Assembly (NCBI GenBank): GCA_946965045.2
Contig: OX337238.1
Coordinates: 3,345,955 to 3,409,954 of the forward strand
Direction: 5' to 3'
Length of the DNA stretch: 64,000 nucleotides
Origin: Epithemia pelagica
Lineage: Eukaryota; Bacillariophyta; Bacillariophyceae; Surirellales; Surirellaceae
How positions within the stretch are numbered: the stretch's first letter is position 1; each line of letters opens with the position of its first letter. The notes beneath the pieces were generated by a model. That model was not told where the DNA came from and searched no databases. It was given only the letters and a program-made list of their open reading frames with translations. The position numbers and the translations under genes were made by a program. Below, piece after piece: positions 1 to 10,546 of this stretch.

Positions 1-48
1 TGCTCCTTTGTGGGCCCGTGCTACCTTTTGGCTATGTGGCCTGAGTTT

Positions 49-70
49 CCTAGGAGTACCTACTCCTAGG
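49..70. repeat. Perfect 10-bp palindrome
   Basis: CCTAGGAGTA, a CC spacer, then its exact reverse complement TACTCCTAGG. It lies about 80 bp beyond the 3' end of the minus-strand LRR-TIR gene, so it could form a hairpin in the 3' flank. The equivalent flanks of the other two copies (about 27.4 and 53.8 kb) do not have it. Function unknown. Confidence 0.6.
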
Positions 71-147
71 AGTAGACGCTAATATATAATATAAAGTATG
101 ACAAATGACAAAGCCTTGGTTACTGTTATTGCATGAATACCAAATGG

Positions 148-3132
148 TCAGTCATTATTGGAAGGTTTGCGTCGTTTCCTCTCCCTAGGCGAAGGATCTT
201 GGTGCGAGGTAATATCATCTTCGTTGCACCGGCGCTCTCGTCTATTTGACAGGGCGAGGGCGCGTTCCTGATGGATTTTTAAACAAGAGATCACCTCTTT
301 TGCGACCTCTTCCATGTGACCAACCAACTGTTTGTATCTGGAATCTGTTCCGTTCAAGTCCACATAGCAACAACAACCAGGCAACCGCTTAGGTCCAGTT
401 CAAAAAGTCAAACATGAATTTTTCCTACCGGTACTTGTCCTGGAACACTTACCATAGAGGTTTTCGCCACCAATGGTACACCTATGCATGGATGGTAGTT
501 TGGTTGGAAACAAACCAATGAAATCATTGATCCATTCACTCGCATCCCGAGTACAAATTGCCGGTGTTGACGCACTCGCTGTTGCGCGACAAGGTGGAAG
601 AACCCATTGGCATCCTGGGAAGGCGTCCACTACCACTGGACTGAGAATCGAATGTGGGCAAGCCATTTCATTCCGAGCTAATGCACAGAGAAGTTCAGCA
701 ATCGGCCATTTCTTTTGGACATAATGTGTAGTCGTCACACACACACCACTCGTGCTGTTAGTACATGCGTCAACGTGGTCACTTCCGGATCTGGCTGTTG
801 TCCGGGCTTCATGGTCTTCTCTGCCACAAAAATATTGAGTGCGTTGCCGCCACCAGCCGCGTTTTGCAACTCACGCTCCAACCTGGTTACATAGTCAAAC
901 TCACGTTCTTTCCGAACTTCCCCAGCAAAAGAAATGAAAATGTCGTGTTCCGGTTTCTGGTTTTCAGAAGGAAGCTTGCCAAGCATCATCTTTGCCATCT
1001 CGATTCCAAGTCTCAAAATTTCTTGAAGTTTCTCTTTGTGATGTTCAGACAACTGTTTCAGTGCCTCTGTTCCTGCCATCTTAAGTCGTATCTTATTGAT
1101 TTTTGCAAGTACCGCCGATACTTCCAAAAGTCGTTCGCCGAGTTCGACAAAGCTCCATGACTGCATCGAATCTAACTTGGAAATCAGAGTATGCCCAATG
1201 AGAAAGGTAAGATCAAGAGATGTATCCAAACATTCCACGTCTTCACTTATTCGCGCAATAATCAGCCCAAGTAAATTGAAATTTTCTCCCAACAGCGAAT
1301 CACTATTGGACTTTGAAATGAGACTGCATTCTTGAGTTATTTCGTTGCTCGTGGCCTGATAACGACCGGCTGTTAACAACGGAACGTTGGGTCGATGAAT
1401 AGAGGAAGAAAGAGCATTTGCTTGATTTGTTCCGACATGAATGGTGTGCCATGGACGACCATCAATGGAAAGAAACAACCTCCGAAATGCTTCATCAGAT
1501 AAGGGCATGTGGGAGATAGAGAACCAAGACCATGTGGTGTTTCCTTCCAAAAAGTTACGCAGTAACGGTGCTCCCAGCTGGCCAATCTCGGTATGGGATA
1601 AATTCATACATCGCCAATCACGATTGCTATTCATACCTTCAACCAGCGCCTTGAATCCAGTGTCATTTAGATGTGTGTGCGCTAGATCAAAGATTTGCCA
1701 TTGAGGACTGTTTTGTAACAGGTCCGCAACGGCATTGGCTCCCTCCTCCCCAATGTCCAGATGACTCAACGACAAACGAACCCAATCGACATGGCCTTGT
1801 CGTCTAGATGCAAGAACGGCTGATGGCATGGAAGCACTGGTGCTGTTAATGTTCTTAGCTGATGCACCGTCACCTTGGATTGACTGGATCATTCGAAGGG
1901 CTGCGGGAAAGGTCAACCGTGGCGTGTGGTGCAGTGAAATGGTCCGAGGAATGGTAAACGGTCGACCGACACGCAGAGCCTGATTTGAAGGTAGCATGCG
2001 TAAATCCATGGATTTCCAGCAGTGTCCCAAATACTCTGCCACTTCCAGGGCATCGGTTGCTTTGTCATGACGGGTCAGGAATACATTGGAAATGGTATCT
2101 GCCGTCACTCCAATGTCGTCTGGATGGTTCTCTAGCAGAAAGGGCAGGTGCTGAATTGGATTCGTGCCACGCTTGTACGGAAACCACAGCACCAGCGAGT
2201 TCCAATTCTTCACCAACCGTTGGAGGATGGCTGGACCAAACTTGAGCCACGACCCAATTTCGTACAATCCTACATCTAATACAAACCGTTCCCAGCTTGG
2301 TGACGTTTTTAGTAGATTGGCCAACATTTCCACACCTTGGTCTGGAGTGCCATAAGGGAGACTCAAAATAAAATATTTCCAAGACGTCTGCCCACGGAGA
2401 CCCTTGGCCACTATGTCGACATGTTTTGTCTTGTCCAAATCCAGATCAAACACTCGCCAGACTGTATTGCCATGCAGTGAGTGGGCAACGGATCCCAGTC
2501 CTCCATCAAAATCAAAATGAGATGGGCATTTATAGCGACATGTTTCAGCATTGATTGCAACGCAAGGCATATGACAATGCTTCCAATTCACAGTCGTCGA
2601 TCAGAGCTGGCTTATCAAGTAGTGAGCCCTCAAGCTGAAATGATTTCCATGTCTTATTTTCACTCAAGGCTCCGCACAAGGCTTTGACTCCATTCATAGA
2701 GGAAACCAGTACGCACCAGAAGCTGAATATCTTCCAGTGGGAGTTTTGCTGGAGTGCTTCTGCCAGAGTTCTTATTGCTTCATCTTGAAGATTTGTACCA
2801 AGCACCAGCGACTGCCAAACATGATTATGGCTCAAAGCGCCAGCCAGTGCTTTCAATTCACTCGATCCCCAATCGCATATCCTCAACTCTACCCAGGACG
2901 GATTTGCATTGAGGGCACTCGCCAACCGAACCGCCGTTTTGTCGTCCAGGGCTTTTACTTCACCCAATGCTATCTCGGGATTTGGTGTGGTCGTTTGGAC
3001 GAATGCCCGGACGAGCGCTTCAATACCCACGTCACCAATATTCGTATCGGTGAGATCCAGATAGAACCAATCCACATCAGCACGTCCTCTGCCCCTGACG
3101 TTTTTATTCAAATCGAGAATGGCGGATTGCAT
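148..3132 (-). pseudogene. LRR-TIR fusion protein, copy 1 (two frameshifts)
   Basis: Read from 3132 downwards. The first segment (3132-2545) and most of the second (2591-735) are leucine-rich repeats of the ribonuclease-inhibitor type, with units of about 28 residues showing G-I-E-A-L and N-P-S-W patterns. A helical linker follows, then a TIR domain: box 1 D-I-F-I-S-F at about 927-944, I-F-V-A-E-K, and K-K-W-P-I-A-E-L, whose Glu (codon 694-696) sits where TIR NADases carry the catalytic Glu. A spliced basic tail ends R-K-R-R-K-P-S. No nucleotide-binding domain lies between LRR and TIR, and the order is the reverse of plant TIR-NB-LRR proteins. Compared with the other copies, a 2-nt deletion makes a TGA at 2545-2547 and a 1-nt deletion near 745 shifts the frame inside the TIR. 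The N-terminus is shorter than in copy 2. LRR and TIR calls are firm; an immune role is inference. Sequencing error could explain either indel. Confidence 0.75.
345..452 (-). other. Inferred 108-bp intron in LRR-TIR copy 1
   Basis: On the minus strand the donor is TATG^GTAAGTG and the acceptor GGAACAG^ATTCC. Splicing joins phase 1 to phase 1 and continues into a hydrophilic, basic C-terminal tail (344-148). The same donor, acceptor and downstream frame are kept in the copies at 27.7-28.1 kb and 54.1-54.4 kb, which supports a real intron and coding tail. No transcript evidence is available here. Confidence 0.6.
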
Positions 3133-4041
3133 TCGTTCATTTCATGGTTGTTTCCCTCCATTGTCGTTTCTGGAAGAGACATGGTGCGGTCCATTGACTT
3201 GTAGAGGCCGAAAGTCGTTGTCGTCGTCGTTTTAATGAGAGAGTATTATGCGAAAAAAAGATCTTGTGTTGGTACCGCCGTTCCAACTCAGCGGGGAACA
3301 TGTGTGTGAGTACAGTCCTCTCTATTCTGATGAGTATGCGAAGCGCGAGGAATCCTTGATGGGTCGCAACCTGCAACCTCCTGTAAGGGGGTTCGGATTC
3401 TCAGACAGACAGTGTCAGTTCTGTGTCGTCATCTACAGCATCGGATACAGTGATGCTTACATGTGACACAAAACGCGACGCAGAAAAGAAGAGTAAAGAG
3501 ACGAGAAAAATCTGGGGTGATTGTTCGACGGCCAACAGGAGACGATGTCCGTCTTTGCCATGGTCGACGAGACAATACAACAACACGATACACGATGGAC
3601 GTTCTCATATCTCTCAAGTTCCAAGTTCCAAACCACCAGCAAATGGCCTTGATCGTTTGTATTGCTGGAGTTCTTCGGGAGAGGCACCACGAAACACTGT
3701 GTACTACTAGGACGACGCATCCCGAACATTATACATGGCGACAAAAGTGACCGACAAGGACAGGCAACCGTGTCATGCTGATGGACTCCAACGATTGACC
3801 AGCAGTATACTAGCAGGATGGAACAACAAGAGCAGTGCCAACAACAACAACTTGATCGAAGCAACTGTCACGATTGTCTCGTGACAAAAGCTCCTACACC
3901 TCTTTGGTCCATCCATTTCGTCAAGTCAGTCGTGCTTCCAGTCCGCAAACATCAGAATTACAACAGCAGAGCAAACCTACGTGCCTCTTACAAGACAGTG
4001 TCTCGATCCCCATAAATTCGCTGCAGTCATTGTGTGGAACC
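3133..4041. other. Intergenic region between divergent LRR-TIR 1 and kelch 1
   Basis: No intact gene seen. The first 250 bp resemble the region upstream of LRR-TIR 2 (31060-31330). The stretch 3420-3550 matches the left flank of the non-LTR element (31330-31450), so it shows roughly what that site looked like before insertion. The stretch 3640-3700 matches part of the relic at 11560-11630. The last 170 bp (about 3870-4041) are one of two alternative kelch upstream types, shared with the copies at 39.7, 42.9 and 63.4 kb. Confidence 0.5.
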
Positions 4042-5235
4042 ATGAGTAGGACACTAAAAGAACGAGCATGGCAGTCGGGCCTTGTCTTATCTGACGAGGC
4101 ACCCGAGTGGAATTTCGAGGACTGGCCTCCTCTTGAGGGTCGATGGCGTTATCGTCATGCTACGGTTGTACTTGATCATCCCGATCAAGACAATAACATC
4201 AACAACAAGAGACAAACGGTCGTCGTGATGGGCGGAAATACACAAGACTTAGTCTTAACCAACTCCGTTCTTGTAATGAATTTATCAGAATCAAACAAGC
4301 AGTGGCGAGAAGGGCCACCCATGAACAAGATTCGTGAAGGACATGCCAGTGTTGTGTGCAATAAAGGTGTCTACGTGATGGGAGGATACACTAGATATTC
4401 AAGTTTGGATTGTATTGAACAAATAAATGCCACCGATTTGCTCCAACCATCTTCGACATCAAGCAGCTCGAAGAAGAGCCATTGGACAACATTGACATGT
4501 CGCTTATCAACGAGACGATCAGGATGTTGTGCTGTTGCGGTTCACAACCGATACATCGTTGTAATGGGTGGCTATTACAATGGTCGCTATTTGTCGTCGG
4601 TGGATATTGTTGATACCAACAATCACATTGTCACTGCTGGACCAAGCATGACTGTTCCTCGATCATACTGTGCCAGTGCGGTCATTGGACACCGCATCTT
4701 TGTCGTTGGAGGTCGTTATGGGCATGCCTTTCTTGACTCGGTGGAGTATTTGGACTATGCAACACCCTGTGACAAGGATGCGACAAAAAAGGAGATAGGC
4801 TCGACGTTCATATCTTTCTCGTCCACTTGGATCACTCAGTCGGAGTTGGTGCTTTCCAATGCACGAAGTTCTTATGCAGTGGTTGCGATGGGATCCTGTC
4901 TGGTGGTGGCGGGAGGATACGAATCATCCGTGGAGGTCTTGGATACGCATCACAACCGCATGTGGAATCTCCCACTATTCGGAATTGACCGTGCTGGCTG
5001 CAGTGTAGTGACTGTTGCCAATCAAGTTGCCGTGGTTGGTGGATATCGCAATCCTACCTGTGCGACATTCCCATTAATGGACAAGAATACGTGGTGTTTT
5101 CGCCGTCTCTGTGAGCAGCAGCCCAACAGATGGTATCATTGTCGAGAAAGATCGGGTAAGGGTAACGGAGATGTCAATGTAACATCGTGGACCATCTCGA
5201 CATCCATTCTTAAGCGATTAAAAACCAATACTTGA
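4042..5235 (+). CDS. Kelch-repeat beta-propeller protein 1
   Basis: 397 residues. Six kelch-type blades are marked by Gly-Gly doublets at about residues 64-65, 114-115, 176-177, 223-224, 291-292 and 333-334, each preceded by a V-V-V-M, V-Y-V-M or I-F-V-V strand; this predicts a closed six-bladed propeller. No BTB, BACK, F-box, signal peptide or membrane segment is seen, so it is probably a soluble binding or scaffold protein. The tail is basic (K-R-L-K). The frame is open further upstream, but only from a TTG; the ATG at 4042 is chosen because all paralogues align from it (M-x-x-T-L-K-E...A-W-Q-S-G-L-V-L). Ligand and partner unknown. Confidence 0.85.
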   Translation: MSRTLKERAWQSGLVLSDEAPEWNFEDWPPLEGRWRYRHATVVLDHPDQDNNINNKRQTVVVMGGNTQDLVLTNSVLVMNLSESNKQWREGPPMNKIREGHASVVCNKGVYVMGGYTRYSSLDCIEQINATDLLQPSSTSSSSKKSHWTTLTCRLSTRRSGCCAVAVHNRYIVVMGGYYNGRYLSSVDIVDTNNHIVTAGPSMTVPRSYCASAVIGHRIFVVGGRYGHAFLDSVEYLDYATPCDKDATKKEIGSTFISFSSTWITQSELVLSNARSSYAVVAMGSCLVVAGGYESSVEVLDTHHNRMWNLPLFGIDRAGCSVVTVANQVAVVGGYRNPTCATFPLMDKNTWCFRRLCEQQPNRWYHCRERSGKGNGDVNVTSWTISTSILKRLKTNT

Positions 5236-5640
5236 TGGAGGATGGAACTTGAAATGTACGGCCACAAACTTTATCATGACCATTATACTCTCGAACAAAA
5301 AAGGAGATCGGGTCCATCCTAAGTTAAGTTGTCAATCATACAGGTTAATGAAAAGCTCTAAAGCACTGTACCTATACGGAGTGGCTTGCTACGTCGAAAA
5401 AGACATTACTCTATTAGACCGCTTTCAAAGAGCAACTCCTAGTTTGGTCGGATCCATGCACCATGATCAGCTATCCGTGTAGTAGATAATGAGATGATAC
5501 AGCGTCCGCCATGGCACTGTTGTCTTCTGCAAACCTGCGGATATCTGGCAACCACTCTTGGATGAATGGCCATGGTACCGTTCCCTCTTGTGCTGTTGAA
5601 AAATCTCTGGCCTTGATCAGAATGAATCATCTTTGAATGG
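5236..5640. other. 3' flank of kelch 1
   Basis: No gene supported. The sequence is closely repeated downstream of kelch 3 (22213-22690), so it belongs to the kelch duplication unit. Short ORFs here differ between the two copies and show no conserved frame. Confidence 0.4.
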
Positions 5641-5649
5641 AAGATGACT

Positions 5650-7095
5650 GTCTTTCATGGTCTCGTTGAATCATTTAGACAAAGAAGGAGCGGCCTAAAC
5701 AGTGTCTCTTCAAGTGATGGCACATGACGAACAAGTGACGTTTCGACCATGACCTGATAGTTGTGGGACAGTCGGTGGGGCCATGGATTCGTAGCAATGG
5801 CTGGATCCGACAGCAGCCAACACAGTTTGTCTTCGTTTCGTTTTCGTTGCAATGGCAGCAGTGCAAAGTATACTTCCCCTGTTGCAGGCAGGACAGGTTT
5901 ATCGTGGGTCGTCGTCGATTCCTCTTCCTTGGTGTCAATGTCTCGTTGTGAAGGAACCACCTGTTGCAGGCAAGACAGGTTTATCGTGGGTCGTCGTCGA
6001 TTCCTCATTCATGGTGTCACTGTCGTTGTGGAGCAACCAATCCGTCGACGCGGTACAAATATTGGTGGTGCTACGACTCCCAAGACTATGCTTCTGGTGG
6101 ACCTTGTTCCGACAAGGCAACTGTGTTTTGGAAGTCGTCATTTGATGGTGATGCATCGATCGACCTGTTGTGCAAGAGACGATTGTTCTTGTTGTTGGTG
6201 TTTGGCTGCTGTTGGTGGATCAGGGATTGTGATTTTTCACTTCTTGTCGTCATCCTTGATGAAAGAGATAGACGATTCGTATAGTTGGTGTTGTTTGGAT
6301 GGATCAAGGCGATTCTTGTTGTCACTGTTGTCCACTTCTGATGGTTCTTCGTGGTGGAAATCGAGCATGGATGGTTTCTGCTTCTATACTTTGGTTTTGT
6401 TATTGGTTACACCACTCCACCACGACAATCTTTGTACCTCGAGCTAATCGGCAGAATCAGCAAGAAGCGACAACAAGCACAAGAGGGGCTATATGACAAA
6501 CTCCCCGAACAAAACCTTGCCACGAGCAGGACAGGAATGTTGATTGATTGTCAAGTCTGGCTTCTCTTATTTGTCGTGAAATCCTCATCAAGTTTGGCTC
6601 TATTTTGGCTGTAGGTCCTTTTGCCGGAACCTCTGACACATAAAACTCTTGTACGTTCTCGACCCCAGGTGGATCCAAACGACGACTCCGCTGGTCTACC
6701 TTTTGTTCCTTGAACTCTTGTGGTTTTCAATCGAGACGACAAGTTCACCCATTGGCAAATGTAGCACCGGTCCTGACTCCCACCGTCGCGAACGGAGGCC
6801 ATTGAGCCAGTGCGATATGCGGCCGTCTGCACAATCATTGAACCGCATGCGCGAGCATTGCTGACAACCAGCGCAGACGGCACGAGACGGATTTGGCTCT
6901 CCCAAAAAGACCATGATTGATGGAGTCGGTATCAATACTGGCATAGGAGACCAACCTTTGCGGTCCAACCACATCCACGTGACATTCTCGAAAGCGATCC
7001 AAAGAAGACGACTGCAGGCGTCTGCTGCTAATGCAACACGAGAAGCAAGTCAGAATGGGATGAATGACATCATTTTCCTTCTGGTCCATCATGTC
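5650..7095 (-). pseudogene. Decayed minus-strand gene with C-Y-I-C-Q-W motif, copy 1
   Basis: Unrecognised family. Copies at 22680-24005 and, more diverged, 55660-57100 keep nucleotide similarity on the minus strand. Around 6749-6766 the frame R-C-Y-I-C-Q-W-V shows both synonymous and non-synonymous differences from the copy at 23718-23735, whereas a competing frame shows only replacements. That favours the C-x2-C frame as formerly coding. Other conserved blocks are V-F-L-G-E-P and C-A-G-C near 6880-6910, and a block near 5700-5990. The blocks are in different frames with stops between them, so this is a relic or an unresolved multi-exon gene. No function assigned. Confidence 0.35.
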
Positions 7096-7558
7096 GTCGG
7101 ATTCTCGTCTCTGTGTGATTGTACTTGTGGCCTTGCTTCTTTCACTATACCCGATGAGTGATGCCCATTCGAATCATTGGATCAAGAAAGCAAGAAGACC
7201 ACTCTCTTGCAACATCTCTCTGTTGAAGTTGTTGTCGTTGTGAACAGACTGTATAGGACCAAGGGAAGAATTGTGTGGAAATTAGGGATTGTCAATCTGT
7301 GGACCTATTCATCATACAAAAGGACCTCTTCATCACAAATGCTGTCACTCTCTCCCTTTCGTCGTCGACCAAAAGATACTTTTTGGGGCTTGTCATGAAA
7401 TCTATGTGCGATTGATTTCTCTTCACCATCGTACGCAGGACAGGCACACCTTACGGTCTCCAGACGCAAAAAAAGCAAAGCGCTTCCACGCGTTGCTCTC
7501 AAAAATACTTTCTCTCGTGCTGCCATTTCTTGTCAACGTATTAGTAAAGCGCTGTACC
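7096..7558 (+). promoter_or_regulatory. Kelch upstream region, type A
   Basis: The last 300 bp before kelch 2 share blocks with kelch 4, 7, 8 and 9: a TCTGTGGACCT block, CTTTTTGGGGCTTGTCATGA, and CATCGTACGCAGGACAGGCAC. These include the likely promoter and 5' UTR. Kelch 1, 5, 6 and 10 have a different (type B) upstream region. No core promoter element was identified. Confidence 0.45.
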
Positions 7559-8788
7559 ATGACAACGTTACAGAAAGAACAAGCATGGCAGTCGGGCCTT
7601 GTCTTATCGGACGAGACAGCAGAGTGGAATCAAAATGACTGGCCTCCACTTGTGGGTGGATGGCGTGCAGGTCATACTTCGGTCGTACTTGATCACCCCG
7701 ATACGGACGGCAACGACAACAACAACAACAACAAGAGACAAACCGTCGTCGTGTTGGGTGGATACCAGACAGTTCAAGGCGCGCTCGATTCCATTCTTGT
7801 ATTAAACTTGGCAGAATCAACCAAGCAGTGGCGAGAAGGGCCACGCATGAACCAGAAACGTTCTGGACATGCCACTGTTGTGTGCAACGGTGGCGTCTAC
7901 GTCATGGGAGGCTACAATGGAAGCTCAGTATTTGATTGTATCGAACGAATTGACGAAAATGATTTGCTGCTATCACCTTTAACAACAAACATCATCACAC
8001 ATGCGAGTAATTGGACGACATTGACATGTCGGTTATCATCTGGACGACATGGGTGTTGTGCTGTCGCGGTTCACAACCGATACATCGTTGTAATGGGTGG
8101 ATACAGCGATCGTTATTTGTCGTCGGTGGATATTATAGATACAAACAGCCACACTGTCATTGCCGGACCAAGCATGATTGTTCCACGACAATGGTTTGCC
8201 AGTGCGGTCATTGGTCACCGCATCTTTGTCGTTGGAGGTCATAACGATAATGGCCATCTTGACTCGGTGGAGTATTTGGACAATGCAACACCCTGTGACA
8301 ATGATGCGACAAAAAAGGAGATAGGCTCGACGTTCATATCTTTCTCGTCCCCTTGGATGACTCAGTCGGAGTTGAGGCTTTCCAATGCACAAAGTTCTTG
8401 TGCAATGGTTGCCGTTGGATCTTGTCTGGTGGTGGCTGGAGGATGGAGCAATTCAACGGTGGAAGTCTTGGATACGCACCACAACCGCGTGTGGAATCTC
8501 CCACCATTCGGAAATGACTACAATGACTGCAGTACGGTGACTGTTGCCAATCAAGTTGCCGTGATAAGTGGCTGGGGAAGTCCTACCTGTGCGACATTAC
8601 CACTACTGGACAAGCATACGCGGTGTTTTCAACGACTCTTTGACCAGCAGTTCAACATATGGTGTCTATTTCGGGAAGGAAGGAATATCCAACATGCTGA
8701 TAACTCGCCTTTCCCCACCTGGACATCAGATCGTAAACGAGCAAGGCCCCACACGCACCGTGGTGATGAAGTTTTGGATGAAACTTGA
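7559..8788 (+). CDS. Kelch-repeat beta-propeller protein 2
   Basis: 409 residues, full length. It has the same six Gly-Gly blade signatures as kelch 1 (V-V-V-L-G-G, V-Y-V-M-G-G, I-V-V-M-G-G, I-F-V-V-G-G, L-V-V-A-G-G, V-A-V-I-S-G in blade 6, where the first Gly is replaced by Ser). A run of Asn residues sits in the loop before the first blade strand. The tail is basic (R-K-R-A-R-P). The start at 7559 is the paralogue-conserved ATG; the frame extends upstream only from a TTG. The sequence is intact with no internal stop. It is probably a cytosolic or nuclear protein-binding propeller; specific role unknown. Confidence 0.85.
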   Translation: MTTLQKEQAWQSGLVLSDETAEWNQNDWPPLVGGWRAGHTSVVLDHPDTDGNDNNNNNKRQTVVVLGGYQTVQGALDSILVLNLAESTKQWREGPRMNQKRSGHATVVCNGGVYVMGGYNGSSVFDCIERIDENDLLLSPLTTNIITHASNWTTLTCRLSSGRHGCCAVAVHNRYIVVMGGYSDRYLSSVDIIDTNSHTVIAGPSMIVPRQWFASAVIGHRIFVVGGHNDNGHLDSVEYLDNATPCDNDATKKEIGSTFISFSSPWMTQSELRLSNAQSSCAMVAVGSCLVVAGGWSNSTVEVLDTHHNRVWNLPPFGNDYNDCSTVTVANQVAVISGWGSPTCATLPLLDKHTRCFQRLFDQQFNIWCLFREGRNIQHADNSPFPTWTSDRKRARPHTHRGDEVLDET

Positions 8789-9520
8789 AATTTGCAACGT
8801 ATTGCATGTATGTCCTAACATTAGCGGAACTATATAGCATTATCATTTTACTCTCAAACAGTAGTTGGATTGTTTTCTTCATGGCATTGCGAACTATAGA
8901 GATATCATGTACACCGTTGTACTAGTAGAAAATGAAAGTTACACCATCCGGCATGAAACCGCAAACAGGAGTGGAGCCAGGCCTCGGGTAGATGTTCATG
9001 GTACCATGCCTCTCTGTGCTGTTGAATGGGTCGAGTTATCATGCTGTGGAAGATTATATGGCTACGTGCCCGAAACAACATGGCGCAGCGACTTATTTGG
9101 ACGGTCATCTTCGTTCCGACCATGCGTTTAATTGTGTAGAGTCCGGTCCTTCTATGGCTAATGCCTGCGTAAGAGGGCAGTGCCCCGTCTTTCGATGCTC
9201 GTGGCGGTTTTGGGTGACAGGACAATTGCGAATCCTTTGGAATTTTTCACACCGACGTGTTCGATATTTCCTCCAATACAGCAACTATTCTATATCATGA
9301 GGTCGGTAATTTGCTCGCAATGGACCGAAAGGCAACACGGAATCGAGTCTCGTCGTTGCCACACCACAACCTTCCGAACTACGAACGCAGCCACAAATGA
9401 AGAAGTACCTCAATTGGACGAAACTGCTGACGGCGCTATTGCCGTGGAACCGGCTGTGTTCAATTCCATCTTGGAAGTCGGAGCATTGACGGCGGCGACG
9501 ACAACGACAACGAATTAGGA
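8789..9520 (+). other. Conserved kelch 3' flank with relic ORF
   Basis: The block recurs after kelch 6 (45437-46000) and kelch 9 (62437-62980). In the later copies a frame reading V-S-G-D-R-T-F-A-x-P-L-E-F-V-T-P-S-C is shared; here it is altered at several positions and interrupted. It looks like the remains of a short gene that travelled with the kelch unit. No domain recognised. Confidence 0.35.
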
Positions 9521-9780
9521 AACCTCCACCACCGCTATTCCCTGTCGCACTATTGCTCGTTCGAATGCTAATGCCTGGAAACAAGCTGCTCCCCATCGCG
9601 ATGTCTTTCCCTCAATGACAGTTCGCCAAACCTTGTTGCACGATTATAACACTGTCGAGCAGCAGTGTTGGACTTCGATCACTACCGCATTTAAGCCTCG
9701 TACCGAACTCAGCAGTATCAACAACAAAACCACGACCACGAATGGCGCCGATCATGTCTTGGCTGTCGTCTAATAGAACT
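9521..9780 (+). pseudogene. Fragment of the Cys/His-rich relic family
   Basis: The frame running through W-K-Q-A-A-P-H-R-D-V and P-R-T-E-L-S-S matches part of the larger relics at 26.4-26.7, 49.6-49.9 and 60.0-60.2 kb. It stops at a TAA near 9773 and nothing of the family follows. It is a truncated decayed copy. Confidence 0.45.
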
Positions 9781-10546
9781 TGTTCTTGTTCTTCTTCGTT
9801 GGATTCTGGTTCTTGGTGGTGCGAATCTTCGTCTGGTCGATGTGGAAGGGCGATGGGACCCTTTCCCATAATCGATTCTTCACCTGTTGATTCTCCCGTG
9901 TCGGGTGCATGACGTAACCGTGTCGATTCAAACGACGATTTCCCCGATGACCCTTGTACATGAAATCCTCGACAAGGCCCACAGAGCTGCAACATCGGAT
10001 CGAGCCGAGTAAAAGGCCACATAGACCACCAAGGTAATCGCAGTGCCACGGAGCAGCCACCATTGGGTGTCATTTGTAACCATCGAGAGTTGTCGCATCT
10101 TTATGTGGAGATTTGCTGTCCGTAGATTGGAGCGATTCGAACTTGCAAACTCTCTTGCGCTCCTCGATCTATGTTGGCAACCGCCATTGTTTCCCAATGT
10201 TGGGGCTGATCCTGGGCCTCGCAATTCAATTGTCACGGATTGAAGGAGGCCACTTGATGGTTGTTGTCCTCAATCATCGCTTCTTGAAGAGACATGTTGG
10301 TGAAATTGATTGTTAAGGTCAAGTCGTCGTCGTCCTCATCTTCGCCGTCATCGTGGTCGATGCGACGATGTAATCCCCAGCGGGGGTGAGGAGTCGGGTC
10401 GTATGTGTGTCGTGCTTTTGGTGTTCTAACTAATATTTCACGAATTCTCAAGACTACCTCCCGCTGGGAGTTAGTCATGGACGTGCACTAAAGCCTGTAC
10501 CTACAATCTTTATGACAGTAAAAGATACTAGGTAGTAACGCTAGGA
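9781..10546. other. Intergenic, no supported gene
   Basis: A minus-strand frame (10073-9612) is open and partly resembles the minus strand of 46187-46435, but it overlaps the plus-strand relic, so it is not called. GC-rich fragments near 10376 (CAGCGGGGGTGAGG) and 10462 resemble the ends of the MULE-like element at 20.1-20.9 kb and could be a decayed insertion. Confidence 0.3.

Noticed and set aside
148-744. Reading the three minus-strand pieces of LRR-TIR copy 1 as separate genes
   Set aside because: The other two copies show a continuous TIR frame and the same intron, so the pieces are one gene broken by small deletions plus an intron.
3874-4041. In-frame 56-residue N-terminal extension of kelch 1 (and the same in kelch 5 at 39532)
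   Set aside because: The extended frame begins with TTG, not ATG, and the similarity to kelch 5 is explained by a shared upstream region. All paralogues align from the internal ATG.
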